In this document: piece by piece, positions 25,185-34,439 of the stretch | Layout: each line of letters begins with the position of its first letter | Position numbering within the stretch: the stretch's first letter is position 1 | Source of the DNA: CAYOOP01 sp964405685 | GTDB taxonomy: Bacteria > Pseudomonadota > Alphaproteobacteria > Rickettsiales > SXRF01 | Length of the DNA stretch: 64,000 bases | Assembly (NCBI GenBank): GCA_964405685.1 | Contig: CAYOOP010000001.1 | Coordinates: 186,001-250,000 of the forward strand | Direction: 5' to 3' | Notes under the pieces: generated by a model | The model's input: only the letters and a program-made list of their open reading frames with translations | Told to the model about the DNA's origin: nothing | The model's database searches: none | Translations under genes and position numbers: made by a program

Positions 25185-26411
25185 TTATGCCGCATCCAGC
25201 CCAAATGCCGTGTGCAGTGCGCGAATCGCAAGCTCGACATAGGCCTCATCAATCAACACGCTGATTTTGATTTCGGACGTCGAAATCACGATGATGTTGA
25301 TGCTCTTTTCGGCAAGCGCCGTAAACATCGTGCTCGCAATCCCGGAGTGGCTGCGCATGCCCACGCCCACGGCAGAAATTTTCGCAACGTTGGCGGCCGA
25401 GTGCACGCTTTTGAATTTCATTTCGCTATGAAGTTTATCGACAACCGCGAGCGCACGCTGCAAATCCCCACGCGGCACGGTGAAGGTAATATCCGTCTCG
25501 CCCCCGCCTTCAGTCACGTTTTGAACGATCATATCGACATTGATATTGCCCGCCGCCAGCGGCCCAAACAACTTAGCGGAAACACCGGGAATATTCGGCA
25601 CCCCCGTAATTGAAATGCGCGCTTCGTCGCGGCTATAGGCAATGCCCGTAATTTTACTTTGTTCCACAAGTTCCTCCTCGTTGGTCAACATCGTTCCTGG
25701 TTCATCTGAAAAGCTTGAAAGCACTTGCACTTTCACGCGGTGATTCATCGCCATTTCCACCGAGCGCGTCTGCAATACTTTCGCCCCCAGCGATGCCATC
25801 TCCAGCATCTCCTCATAGGAAATTTTCGCAAGCTTGCGCGCCTTCGGCACAATGCGCGGATCAGTCGTATAGACCCCGTCCACGTCCGTATAAATATCGC
25901 AGCGGTCCGCCTTCAGCGCCGCGGCAATGGCGACCGCTGATGTATCCGACCCGCCACGTCCCAGCGTGCTTACGCGGCCATCAATATTGATGCCTTGAAA
26001 TCCCGCAATCACCGCAACGGTTCCTCTATCGAGCACCGCGTGCAATTTTTCCGCATCGATCGATTGAATGCGCGCCTTCCCATGTGCCTTGTCGGAAATC
26101 AGCGGAATCTGCCAGCCGGAAAACGAACGTGCAGGAATCCCCATCTCAAGTAAGCAAAGCGCCAAGAGCCCACTCGTCACCTGTTCGCCGCTTGCCACCA
26201 CCTGATCATATTCCGCCCAGGCACCCTCGCTCGTAAGCGGCGAAATTTCCTCAACATAGGCAACCATTTGGTTCGTCACCCCCGCCATCGCTGAAACGAC
26301 CACAGCCACATGATTGCCCGCATCCAACTCGCGCTTCACTTTCGTGGCAACGTTTCGGATGCGGTCAATGTCCTTCACCGACGTGCCGCCAAATTTTTGT
26401 ACGATTAGCAT
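25185..26411 (-). CDS. lysC: Aspartate kinase
   Basis: A 408-residue aspartokinase that phosphorylates L-aspartate, the first step to lysine, threonine, methionine and diaminopimelate. It starts MLIVQKFGGTSVKD (kinase signature) and contains GRGGSDTSAVA and the ATP-binding CDIYTDVDGVYTTDPR. Two C-terminal ACT domains (about 265-335 and 345-408) give feedback control. Length fits the monofunctional alphaproteobacterial type. It follows rimI by 30 bp and lies near the divergent ubiG, a usual neighbourhood. Confidence 0.95.
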   Translation of the reverse strand: MLIVQKFGGTSVKDIDRIRNVATKVKRELDAGNHVAVVVSAMAGVTNQMVAYVEEISPLTSEGAWAEYDQVVASGEQVTSGLLALCLLEMGIPARSFSGWQIPLISDKAHGKARIQSIDAEKLHAVLDRGTVAVIAGFQGINIDGRVSTLGRGGSDTSAVAIAAALKADRCDIYTDVDGVYTTDPRIVPKARKLAKISYEEMLEMASLGAKVLQTRSVEMAMNHRVKVQVLSSFSDEPGTMLTNEEELVEQSKITGIAYSRDEARISITGVPNIPGVSAKLFGPLAAGNINVDMIVQNVTEGGGETDITFTVPRGDLQRALAVVDKLHSEMKFKSVHSAANVAKISAVGVGMRSHSGIASTMFTALAEKSINIIVISTSEIKISVLIDEAYVELAIRALHTAFGLDAA

Positions 26412-26441
26412 AGGGTGCGGAAAATACGGCTAGAGCGTTGC

Positions 26442-26846
26442 TCAGTCTAGCGTTTTCTGCATTACCACCGCATCCTCACCGGTGGCATAATAGGCCTTAC
26501 GAACGCGCACGGTCTTAAAACCCAGGCCTTCATAAAGCCTGGTTGCCGCCGTATTATTTGCTGCAACATCCAGAAATATCTTGCGTGCCCCCTGCGCCAG
26601 CGCCTTTTCCATCAGCGCTTCAGCCAACCCCTGCCGGCGTTTTTCAGGCACCACCACCAAGGTCAGCACCTCGAGTTCATCCGCCGCGCGCTGGAACAAG
26701 CCAAAGGCCACCCCTTCCACACCAAGCCCAATAACCGATTGTTTTTCAAGTAATTCCATGATCGAATCCTCTGACCATGAATGGGGAAAGCTGAGCTTAT
26801 GCACACGAGCCATCCACCCAACATCGCTTGCCGTAAGCGTTTTCAT
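26442..26846 (-). CDS. rimI: Ribosomal protein S18 alanine N-acetyltransferase-like GNAT
   Basis: A 134-residue GNAT acetyltransferase. The acetyl-CoA loop VVPEKRRQGLAEALM (Q/R-x-x-G-x-A) and the C-terminal block LDVAANNTAATRLYEGLGFKTVRVRKAYY are typical of RimI. RimI acetylates the N-terminus of ribosomal S18 and possibly other proteins. It overlaps the TPR gene upstream by 4 bp and precedes lysC. tsaD, a frequent genomic partner, begins elsewhere in this window (63230). A different GNAT substrate cannot be excluded. Confidence 0.82.
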   Translation of the reverse strand: MKTLTASDVGWMARVHKLSFPHSWSEDSIMELLEKQSVIGLGVEGVAFGLFQRAADELEVLTLVVVPEKRRQGLAEALMEKALAQGARKIFLDVAANNTAATRLYEGLGFKTVRVRKAYYATGEDAVVMQKTLD

Positions 26847-27229
26847 TCAACGGTGGGCAGTGCCGGCTCCACAGTCGGCGCGGGAGCGGGCGTATTAAAT
26901 TTTTCCACAAGCGCCGGAATATCCGGATGGTAAGGCTCTATTTTTTTAGCCGCTGCAAACGCCTGCTTGGCCTTATCGCGATTCCCTTTAAGCAGCTGTG
27001 CCTCCGCCAATTTCAGCCAGGCATTGGCATTTTTGGGAGAAAGCCGCGTCACCAGCGTAAAACGAAACACCGCATCGGTGGTGTTCCCACGCTCCAAATG
27101 CATCACGCCTAAGCGATAATTATTCCCTTGAATATCCTGCAGCTTCGCCACCACGCCGTCTAAGGACTGCTTGAGGTTTTGGGCAAGTAGCGCTAAGTTC
27201 GCCTTGAGCTTCGCAATTTCCTTATTCAT
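26843..27229 (-). CDS. TPR repeat protein
   Basis: A 128-residue protein with two to three tetratricopeptide-like helix pairs (YRLGVMHLERGNTTDAVFRF..., AWLKLAEAQLLKGNRDKAKQAF) and a proline-rich tail (residues ~112-128). There is no signal peptide. The ATG at 27229 is preferred over an upstream GTG at 27238. It is coupled by a 4-bp overlap to rimI and is divergent from ubiG, 21 bp away. It is probably a protein-interaction adaptor; its partner is unknown. Confidence 0.75.
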   Translation of the reverse strand: MNKEIAKLKANLALLAQNLKQSLDGVVAKLQDIQGNNYRLGVMHLERGNTTDAVFRFTLVTRLSPKNANAWLKLAEAQLLKGNRDKAKQAFAAAKKIEPYHPDIPALVEKFNTPAPAPTVEPALPTVE

Positions 27230-27250
27230 CCCGCACACTTAGCGTTTTTT

Positions 27251-27940
27251 ATGACCACCGTCAACTTGGCCGAAATTGAAAAATTCTCATCGATCGCGGA
27301 CGAGTGGTGGGACCCGCGCGGCAAATTCAAACCGCTACACATCATCAACCCGCTACGCATCGGCTACATCAAACAGCACATCGGCGAACTCAAAGGCAAA
27401 ACCCTGCTCGACATCGGCTGCGGCGGCGGCCTGATATGCGAACCCATGGCGCGCCTCGGCGCCAACGTCACGGGTGTTGACGCTTCTCAAAAAAACATTT
27501 CGGTAGCGAAACACCATGCCGAACAAATGGGTCTTACGATTGATTATCACGTAACAACAGCGGATCAACTCACTGAACAATTCGACGTCGTCCTCGCCCT
27601 CGAAATCGTCGAACATGTAGATGATGTCCCTGCCTTTGTTGCAAGCGTCATGGCTCGCGTCAAACCCGGCGGCACCGCGTTTTTCTCTACCATCAACCGC
27701 ACCATGAAATCCTACGCCCTCGCCATCATCGGTGCAGAATATATTTTACGCTGGGTACCCACCGGCACGCACGACTGGAACAAGTTTTTAAAACCCCACG
27801 AATTGCTCGGCCACATCGAAACCGCCGGTGGGCGGTTAAAAGAAATGACCGGCATGGTCATGAACCCACTCACCTTCGAATGGAAATTAGACCCGCGCGA
27901 CGTTGGCGTGAATTATTTCATGACGATTAAAAAACCATGA
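27251..27940 (+). CDS. ubiG: Ubiquinone biosynthesis O-methyltransferase
   Basis: A 229-residue SAM-dependent enzyme catalysing both O-methylations in ubiquinone synthesis. It shows the N-terminal EIEKFSSIADEWWDPRGKFKPLH block diagnostic of UbiG, SAM motif I LLDIGCGGGLICEPMA, and the later LALEIVEHVDDVP and RWVPTGTHDWNKF segments. It is divergent from the TPR-rimI-lysC group, matching alphaproteobacterial gene order. Confidence 0.96.
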   Translation: MTTVNLAEIEKFSSIADEWWDPRGKFKPLHIINPLRIGYIKQHIGELKGKTLLDIGCGGGLICEPMARLGANVTGVDASQKNISVAKHHAEQMGLTIDYHVTTADQLTEQFDVVLALEIVEHVDDVPAFVASVMARVKPGGTAFFSTINRTMKSYALAIIGAEYILRWVPTGTHDWNKFLKPHELLGHIETAGGRLKEMTGMVMNPLTFEWKLDPRDVGVNYFMTIKKP

Positions 27941-27993
27941 TGTCGATTTACTATGCCATTGATAGCCAAAGGTCTAAATGCTAGAAAGTACAA

Positions 27994-29076
27994 ATGAATT
28001 ATAAAATTCCTTCTCTGCCCCTGCAGTTTGATTTAGAGACAAAACCGGTGCTTAAAAAGCTGGCCCGCACCCATCAGGCACTTGCAGAACTCAAAGGTGT
28101 TACCGGCATTATCCCTAACCAGACTATTCTGATCAGCACGCTATCATTACAAGAAGCAAAAGATAGTTCTGCGATTGAAAATATCATCACTACTCACGAT
28201 GAATTATACAAAAGTGACGCTATCGCAAGGCAGTTTGTAAGTGCCGCAGCAAAAGAGGTGCATAATTACGCAACCGCACTACGCGAAGGATATAAAAAAG
28301 TAAAAGAAAGCCACCTACTTACCAGCAATCACATTATAGAAATGCAGGCAACACTAGAGGGAAATAGCGCGGGTCTACGCACGCAGTCCGGAACGGCACT
28401 GAAGAACGACCGCACAGGCGAAACCGTATATATGCCGCCACAAGAAGCGAATCAGATTATTTCTCTTATGAGTAATTTGGAGAAATTCATCAACGACGAT
28501 CGCCTAAGTGCCCTTGACCCCCTCATAAAAATGGCGGTTATCCACCATCAATTCGAAAGTATCCATCCTTTTTATGATGGTAACGGCAGGACAGGCCGTA
28601 TTATCAATATTCTATATTTAGTAAAACAGGGCCTGCTGGACATGCCGGTACTTTATCTCTCGCGCTACATCAACCAAACCAAGCATGAATATTACCGCTT
28701 ATTGCAATCGGTGCGCGATCATCATGCGTGGGAAGAGTGGGTGCTTTATGTACTAGAAGGCGTAGAGCAAACTTCGCATCAAACAATTCAGTTAATCCAC
28801 TCCATGAAGGAACTGATGCAACAACATAAAAATAAAATGCGCAGTGAGCTGCCGAGAATTTACAGCCAAGATTTGATTAATATTATTTTTAGCCATCCCT
28901 ACACAAAAATAGAGTTTTTAAAGCGTGAAATGGATGTTAAGTCCCGCATCACTGCCACACGCTATCTTGACGAGCTTACTCGCATTGGGCTAATGAATAA
29001 AATACGACTTGGACGCGAAAATTATTATGTTAATACAGATCTTTACAAGATTCTGAGCAATACGCATAGGTCCTAG
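27994..29076 (+). CDS. Fic-domain protein (class II, self-inhibited)
   Basis: A 360-residue Fic/DOC protein that probably AMPylates a target. The catalytic motif HPFYDGNGRTGR begins at His191. The inhibitory helix motif S-x-x-x-E-N (S58...E62-N63) precedes the Fic domain, so this is a class II enzyme expected to be auto-inhibited. The N-terminal Fic_N-like block and a C-terminal winged-helix segment (SRITATRYLDELTRIGLMNK) complete the common Fic/wHTH architecture. It stands alone without an antitoxin gene. A+T content is higher than in its neighbours, suggesting acquisition. An A+T-rich palindrome follows. Confidence 0.9.
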   Translation: MNYKIPSLPLQFDLETKPVLKKLARTHQALAELKGVTGIIPNQTILISTLSLQEAKDSSAIENIITTHDELYKSDAIARQFVSAAAKEVHNYATALREGYKKVKESHLLTSNHIIEMQATLEGNSAGLRTQSGTALKNDRTGETVYMPPQEANQIISLMSNLEKFINDDRLSALDPLIKMAVIHHQFESIHPFYDGNGRTGRIINILYLVKQGLLDMPVLYLSRYINQTKHEYYRLLQSVRDHHAWEEWVLYVLEGVEQTSHQTIQLIHSMKELMQQHKNKMRSELPRIYSQDLINIIFSHPYTKIEFLKREMDVKSRITATRYLDELTRIGLMNKIRLGRENYYVNTDLYKILSNTHRS

Positions 29077-29081
29077 ATAGA

Positions 29082-29112
29082 TTCTATATATATCGCAAGA
29101 ATATATATAGAA
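29082..29112. repeat. A+T-rich perfect palindrome between convergent genes
   Basis: A 12-bp perfect inverted repeat (TTCTATATATAT / ATATATATAGAA) with a 7-nt loop sits 5 bp after the fic stop, in the gap to the convergent desaturase gene. It may end transcription from either side, although no T-tract follows the stem on either strand. Confidence 0.5.
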
Positions 29113-29139
29113 AAAGTCGATTCTCTATACAAATCCACC

Positions 29140-30054
29140 CTAAAGCGTTTTCCACAATTCACGAAACGCGGTGATGTAGGTAGGCCGCGCATCTTCCGGG
29201 TCAAAATCTTTTTCAATCAGCAGCGCGTGCAGGCGCGGCAGGTGGTAAGATGAAATGCCCGGATAGCGGTGATGCTCATGGTGGTAATTAAAATTCGCAC
29301 CGCTCATGATCCATTTCTCCACCCGGCGGCTAATGATCGTGCGCGAGGTCGGGCGCGGGTTGGAAAGATAATCAAACTTCTGATAATCGAGCGAGCCATG
29401 TTCCAAAAACATGCGCAGACGGCTTAAAAATAAAAACACCGTCGCCCCCGGCACCAACACAAACACGGGGTAGCGCCACAACTCAGAGAGTGCGAGCCCA
29501 TGTGTCAAATACACCAACAACGCCAGCTGCACGCCCACTACCCATGCGTGGCCCGAGAGCGAACGCTCAAGCCGCAGCACTTCTGTTGCTTCTTTTTTTG
29601 CACGCAGGGTCTTATAATAATCCCCAAGCTTATGCCAAAGATTCGCTCCCAACAGTGGCTTGAGTAGAAACCCTATAAGCTCGCGCTTCGAATTAAACCG
29701 TACAAAATAGTCTACCGCTCCCGGGTCATCCATCGTTCCAAAATGCTTGTGGTGGCGCATGTGCTCTTCGCGAAACGCATCAAACGGTGTTGCCAACATC
29801 CCTGCCATCAGCTGGCCTACGATGCGATTGACCGCGCGCGATTTAAACAGCGCGTAGTGCGACGTGTCATGCAGCGGAAAATAGATTTTGTAAAACAGCA
29901 GGCCCATTGCCAACACCATCAGAACAATCATCCCTGCTGAGGTTACTTCGCGCGCAATTGTAAGCCCCAGCGCCAGCAACGCAAGCGGCACCAGCGCTTG
30001 CCATAACGCATAGGACGTGACCGGGTTTAATTCCTTGAGTTGCACTTCCGCCAT
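29140..30054 (-). CDS. Fatty acid desaturase family protein
   Basis: A 304-residue integral membrane diiron desaturase/hydroxylase. The three His boxes are present: HDTSH (~78), HMRHH (~110) and HHEHH (~262), with hydrophobic pairs of helices between them. It introduces a double bond or hydroxyl group into an acyl chain or related lipid. The ATG at 30054 forms TGATG with the upstream methyltransferase stop, so this start is preferred over one at 30078. It is the last gene of the second glycan/lipid operon; the substrate is unknown. Confidence 0.88.
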   Translation of the reverse strand: MAEVQLKELNPVTSYALWQALVPLALLALGLTIAREVTSAGMIVLMVLAMGLLFYKIYFPLHDTSHYALFKSRAVNRIVGQLMAGMLATPFDAFREEHMRHHKHFGTMDDPGAVDYFVRFNSKRELIGFLLKPLLGANLWHKLGDYYKTLRAKKEATEVLRLERSLSGHAWVVGVQLALLVYLTHGLALSELWRYPVFVLVPGATVFLFLSRLRMFLEHGSLDYQKFDYLSNPRPTSRTIISRRVEKWIMSGANFNYHHEHHRYPGISSYHLPRLHALLIEKDFDPEDARPTYITAFRELWKTL

Positions 30055-31001
30055 CACCCTACCCGACGTAATAGACACTGCATGTTAGAACTCTGACGAA
30101 ACAGCTTCGTCTGTATCATTTCAATGGTCGTTGCAATCGCCAGCAACACCACATTGTTCGGCTTCAAATACTTGCAATATTTAGCCAACCTCGGGCGATC
30201 TGCGCAAGCGTTATGCAGACTGTGAATCCAAAACACTGGGCTTAAAATCGATGTGATCGCAATCACCTCGAAACCATTTTCTTCCGCCAGTTGCCGAATG
30301 CTTTTTTTATCGAAAATAAAAAAATGTCGCGGGAAATGATAGCCACCCCAGTAGCGTTTTTTGAACAACGCAAAATCCCACGCTTTGGTATCCGGCGTTT
30401 CAATCGAGAGAATCCCGCCGGGTTTTAACACTCCACGCATGCTCTGGAGCGCCACCGCCGGATGGTGCAAATGCTCAATGAGTTGATGCATGAGTGCCAA
30501 ATCAAACTGAGCGTTCCACCGCGCGAGATCGGCGGTTTCAAAATTTCCATGGATGATATCAAAGTCTTTAGCACTCGCCGCTTTCGCACCTGCTTCGCTG
30601 ATTTCAATACCACTGAATTGCCATACTTTCGGCCCGTGGTTGCGCAAAATATTAAGCAATCTTCCGTCACCGCAGCCAATGTCCAGAACCCGCGCTGCTC
30701 TACTGCCGATTAACGCTTGATAGTGCTTCACTTTTTTCGCTTCCAAAAACCCACGCACTTTTTTTACGAGCGGTGGCTCACTCGTCGAATCGCTATACGC
30801 ATAATAGTTGCTGGGGTAAATACGTTCCATCTCGCTAAGTGCGGGCGGGCGTGTCAGATATAGAAATCCGGCGGAAGATTTCGCAACCGGAAACTCCTCT
30901 CGCGTCGTCGCATATTCAAAATCCCACCCCTGCCCAACCACCGGATCAGCCGACGAAAGCGTTGCAGTTTTAAGCGGAGAAACAGGCGCTTGCGTTTGCA
31001 T
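30054..31001 (-). CDS. Class I SAM-dependent methyltransferase
   Basis: A 315-residue methyltransferase with motif I VLDIGCGDGRLL (~110), the HQLIEHLHHP loop and a post-motif GGILSIETPD. The N-terminal ~100 residues resemble the leader of sugar/lipid methyltransferases that precede a Methyltransf_23-type fold. It overlaps the GT2 gene's stop by 1 bp and feeds directly into the desaturase, so it belongs to a surface glycolipid operon. The substrate is not evident. Confidence 0.82.
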   Translation of the reverse strand: MQTQAPVSPLKTATLSSADPVVGQGWDFEYATTREEFPVAKSSAGFLYLTRPPALSEMERIYPSNYYAYSDSTSEPPLVKKVRGFLEAKKVKHYQALIGSRAARVLDIGCGDGRLLNILRNHGPKVWQFSGIEISEAGAKAASAKDFDIIHGNFETADLARWNAQFDLALMHQLIEHLHHPAVALQSMRGVLKPGGILSIETPDTKAWDFALFKKRYWGGYHFPRHFFIFDKKSIRQLAEENGFEVIAITSILSPVFWIHSLHNACADRPRLAKYCKYLKPNNVVLLAIATTIEMIQTKLFRQSSNMQCLLRRVG

Positions 31002-31864
31002 TATTTCTGCATGATCTGTTTAAGCAACAACGCCAGAAACCCTTGGCAAAACACCATAAGAGCCACGAGCACACCGCCCACACCGAAATAATATGCCACA
31101 TGGATCTGCGTTAAAAATGCCACCACGAATGAAGCGAACGACAGCAGGAGCAGGAGCACCGCAAGCAGCGTAAACATTTTAATCGGGTTGTAATAGACAA
31201 TCGCTTCCAAAATATATTGCAGCGTGCGCAGTGAATCGCGCAGCAAGCGCACCTTGGTCTGCCCGTGCCGCTCGTGATACGCAATCGGCACATAGCCTAC
31301 GAATTTACCCGTCATCATCGCCGCAAGCGTAAGCGAGGTGGTATAGCTAAACGTGTCGCACAGCCGGTTTTCATACGCCATCGCAAGCGTGCGGCTAAAA
31401 ATGCGCAGACCCGAATTAATGTCCGGAATTTTGCGCCCGGTGGTGTATTCTACCAGAAATTTCAACAACCGCCGCAGGGGCGATTTGATCAGCGATTCCC
31501 GGTAGTTCTCGCCCGTCCGCTCACCCACCACCATATCAAAACCCTTGTCTTGGTATTCCTTGAGCAACACCGGAATCATCTCCGCCGGATAGGTGCAATC
31601 GGCATCCATAATGCAAATCGTATCGTGCGATGCGGCTGCAATGCCACGCTTGAGCGATCGCCCATAGCCTGCGTTGTGCGGGTTGTTCACCACCGTTACA
31701 CCTTTGGCGGCGGCCTCGGCACCGGTGGCATCTTTCGAACCATCATTGACCACAATAATCTCAGCCGATGCGAGCTCCGTTCCTGCGAGAACGTTTCGAA
31801 TTTGGTCGATAGTCTGACCAATCGCGCCTGCTTCGTTATACGCCGGAATGACGATAGAGATCAT
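31001..31864 (-). CDS. Family 2 glycosyltransferase, polyprenyl-phosphate type
   Basis: A 287-residue GT-A enzyme of the dolichyl/polyprenyl-phosphate sugar synthase kind. It shows VIPAYNEAGAIGQTI at the N-terminus, VVNDGSKDAT, the DXD-like MDADCTYPAEM (~87), and two C-terminal hydrophobic helices (~225-250 and 255-285) that anchor it to the membrane. Such enzymes charge undecaprenyl phosphate with a sugar for later GT-C transfer. A GT-C-like membrane protein is encoded in the same operon (34439-36511). Overlaps with both neighbours are 1-4 bp. Confidence 0.87.
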   Translation of the reverse strand: MISIVIPAYNEAGAIGQTIDQIRNVLAGTELASAEIIVVNDGSKDATGAEAAAKGVTVVNNPHNAGYGRSLKRGIAAASHDTICIMDADCTYPAEMIPVLLKEYQDKGFDMVVGERTGENYRESLIKSPLRRLLKFLVEYTTGRKIPDINSGLRIFSRTLAMAYENRLCDTFSYTTSLTLAAMMTGKFVGYVPIAYHERHGQTKVRLLRDSLRTLQYILEAIVYYNPIKMFTLLAVLLLLLSFASFVVAFLTQIHVAYYFGVGGVLVALMVFCQGFLALLLKQIMQK

Positions 31865-32586
31865 AATTTTTTCACCACAAATACTGCCGATTGCCCGAAA
31901 GTGTGCAGCGTCAACACATCCAACAACCGTGCAAGAGGAACCAAATACCGATCAAACAAAACAAGCTGCCCGTTCACTTCCGGTGCATCGAGCGCACGGT
32001 GTTTAACGGCCTTATTGACCCACCACCCCACTGCGCCAAGCGCATTAAAATACTGCGCTTTCACCACCACACAACCTTCTGGCACCAGCGCTTTCAAATC
32101 CCTCAAGCGGTACCGCTGCACATGCCCGGCGTGCGCATCCAGGCTTGAATAAAGCACCTGAAACGCCGGCACAAAAATGCACAAGTGCCCGCCTGGAATC
32201 AGCGTCGCGCACAGGTTGCTCACCACGTCGCGATCCTCAGCAATGTGCTCTAGAACATTAAGGCACAATACCGTATCAATCTTCCGCTCGGCCAGCTGAA
32301 TCGGAAGCCGCGCATCGCGCGCGTCGGCGTGGAGATAGCTGCTATCCTGATAATGCGCCTGCGCTTGCTGCACCAAGGTTGGGTCAATATCGAGCCCCAC
32401 ATAGGCGGAAGTCTCCGGCATATAATCGCGATAACCTCCGTGGCCAATGCCGACTTCCAGCACCGACGCGCCAAGATAAGGCACAAACGGCGAAAGCACC
32501 CAACGCATATAGTTTTTCGCATCCCGCATGGCGGGCGAAAACGTCAGGGCTTGCGGTGCACTTGTGTGAGCCAAAGAGACAGACAT
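31861..32586 (-). CDS. SAM-dependent methyltransferase
   Basis: A 241-residue methyltransferase with motif I SVLEVGIGHGGYRD (~40), DIDPTLV, and LCLNVLEHIAEDRDVVSNL, the Methyltransf_11/23 pattern. The C-terminus resembles ubiE-like glycan methyltransferases. The start at 32586 overlaps the asnB 3' end by 43 bp. An in-frame ATG at 32529 would leave a 14-bp gap and is possible. It is in one operon with asnB and the GT2 gene. Confidence 0.8.
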   Translation of the reverse strand: MSVSLAHTSAPQALTFSPAMRDAKNYMRWVLSPFVPYLGASVLEVGIGHGGYRDYMPETSAYVGLDIDPTLVQQAQAHYQDSSYLHADARDARLPIQLAERKIDTVLCLNVLEHIAEDRDVVSNLCATLIPGGHLCIFVPAFQVLYSSLDAHAGHVQRYRLRDLKALVPEGCVVVKAQYFNALGAVGWWVNKAVKHRALDAPEVNGQLVLFDRYLVPLARLLDVLTLHTFGQSAVFVVKKL

Positions 32587-34439
32587 ACCAAGCTAAGAAG
32601 TTTAAAACCGTTGTCGCGCTTGCGATTGTGGTGGTCTTGCCAAAGCTTGTCAATAGCCTGCGGACGAAGATAATGTATCAATTCCGGCGCTTTCAGTTGG
32701 GCGTAGGCATAGTCTTTCAAATCCTCCAGCACCCAACGCGAGAACGGCGCGTTAAATCCTTGCTTGGAGCGGTGGATAATCTCGCGCGGCAATCGAGATT
32801 GCTGACTCAATTTCAGCACATGTTTTTTGGTAAACCCATGCAGCTTATACGAAACGGGGAGGCTCGCCGCAAACTCCACCACGCGGTGATCGAGAAAAGG
32901 CGCGCGCGATTCCAGCCCATGCGCCATGCTCGCGCGGTCCACCTTCACCAGAATATCATCGGCCATCCAAGTTTTCATATCCACATACATCGCGCAATCG
33001 AGTAACGCCGCCCCTGAAACGTCAGCAAAATGCGCATCAAAACTCTCAAACGGATCCTGCGCCAACATCTCCTGCTGCCACTCTGGCCGCACCAGCTCCG
33101 TAAGCTCGGATGATGTAAACAAATTGCGCCAAGACACGTGCGCGCGCTTGTTATTCAGCATCATGCCCTGCAAAAATTGCTTGAGCTTGTAATCAAACCC
33201 TACCTTCTGGAAACGAGTCGGCACCCACCGCTCCGCCGCTACTGACGCCGCTTTCCACAGCCACCCAGGTGCCAGAGAAAGCGCACCATGCAGCCGGTCC
33301 GCCACATAAGTTTCATACCCGGCAAAACACTCATCGCCACCATCACCGCTTAATGCCACCGTCACCTGCTGGCGCGTAAACTCCGCTAGTAGCACCGTTG
33401 GAATAACGGAGGTATCCGCCAGCGGATCTTGCGCAGCAACCTTGAGACATCGCTCGATCGTCTCTGCATTCGGCGTCACTTGTGTCGTGTGATGCGTCAC
33501 ACCCAAATGTTCCGCGACCATGCTTGCATGCGCCGTTTCATCAAACTCCGACTCACCAAACCCCATGGTAAACGCTTTCACTTGCGCGCGCGGCTGGTGC
33601 TCCACCATCGACGCAACGATCGTGGAAGAATCAAGCCCACCGCTTAAAAATGCACCCAATGACACATCGCTCACCAAACGCAATTTTACACTGTCATCGA
33701 TCAACGCGCGCAATGTATCAGCTGCTTGATGCACCGAAGTAAAATTGCGTTTGTGCACCACATGCGGTGCTAATTCCCAATAGCGCTGCGGCGCGACTGC
33801 TTTCCCTCGTTTAAACGTCATCATGTTTGCCGGTGGCAGACGTTGCATGTTTTTGATGAGCGTTGCCTCACCGGTGGTATACCCCAACATCAAATAATGC
33901 CCCAGCCGCGCAGTGTTCACTTCACGCGTGCAGGCGGGGTGCGCTAGTAACGCCGGCAATTCAGATGCAAACGCAACCCCATCTGGAAGCAGCATGTAAA
34001 ACAACGGTTTCTCACCCATGCGATCACGCGCAAGCCACAGGCTTTGCTCAGCCTCATCCCACAACGCAAACGCAAACATGCCGTTGAATTTCTGCACGCA
34101 TGCTTGTCCCCAACGCTTGTAGGCTTCAAGCACCACCTCGGTATCACTACCCGTTCGAAACGCCACGCCGTGCTGCATCAACTCGCGGCGGATGTCTTTG
34201 AAATTATAAATCTCACCGTTAAAAACGATCCAATAGTTTTCCGTACTATCGGCCATCGGCTGATGGCTCGCCGCACTCGGATCAATGACCGACAAGCGGC
34301 GGTGCCCAAGCAACACGGGCCCACGTTGAACGATGCCTTCAGCATCCGGCCCACGATGCTGCAATGAACGCACCATCGTCCCAAACACCTCTGCATCCAG
34401 CGCACCGGACCAGCTCAACCAACCAGCAATGCCACACAT
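32544..34439 (-). CDS. asnB: Asparagine synthetase (glutamine-hydrolysing) family
   Basis: A 631-residue class II glutamine amidotransferase. The Cys2 nucleophile (MCGIAGWLS) follows the initiator Met, the N-terminal Ntn domain has GHRRLSVID and YNFKDIR, and the synthetase domain has the PPi loop LSGGLDSS (~266) and the acidic GDGGDECFAGY motif. The length matches AsnB1-type enzymes of exopolysaccharide loci. In this operon it may amidate a glycan carboxylate rather than make free asparagine (inference). Overlap with the upstream membrane-protein gene is 1 bp. Confidence 0.9.
   Translation of the reverse strand: MCGIAGWLSWSGALDAEVFGTMVRSLQHRGPDAEGIVQRGPVLLGHRRLSVIDPSAASHQPMADSTENYWIVFNGEIYNFKDIRRELMQHGVAFRTGSDTEVVLEAYKRWGQACVQKFNGMFAFALWDEAEQSLWLARDRMGEKPLFYMLLPDGVAFASELPALLAHPACTREVNTARLGHYLMLGYTTGEATLIKNMQRLPPANMMTFKRGKAVAPQRYWELAPHVVHKRNFTSVHQAADTLRALIDDSVKLRLVSDVSLGAFLSGGLDSSTIVASMVEHQPRAQVKAFTMGFGESEFDETAHASMVAEHLGVTHHTTQVTPNAETIERCLKVAAQDPLADTSVIPTVLLAEFTRQQVTVALSGDGGDECFAGYETYVADRLHGALSLAPGWLWKAASVAAERWVPTRFQKVGFDYKLKQFLQGMMLNNKRAHVSWRNLFTSSELTELVRPEWQQEMLAQDPFESFDAHFADVSGAALLDCAMYVDMKTWMADDILVKVDRASMAHGLESRAPFLDHRVVEFAASLPVSYKLHGFTKKHVLKLSQQSRLPREIIHRSKQGFNAPFSRWVLEDLKDYAYAQLKAPELIHYLRPQAIDKLWQDHHNRKRDNGFKLLSLVCLSLWLTQVHRKP

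Noticed and set aside
31265..32152. A 295-codon open frame opposite the GT2 and methyltransferase genes
   Set aside because: It spans the junction of two well-supported genes and has no domain-like sequence.
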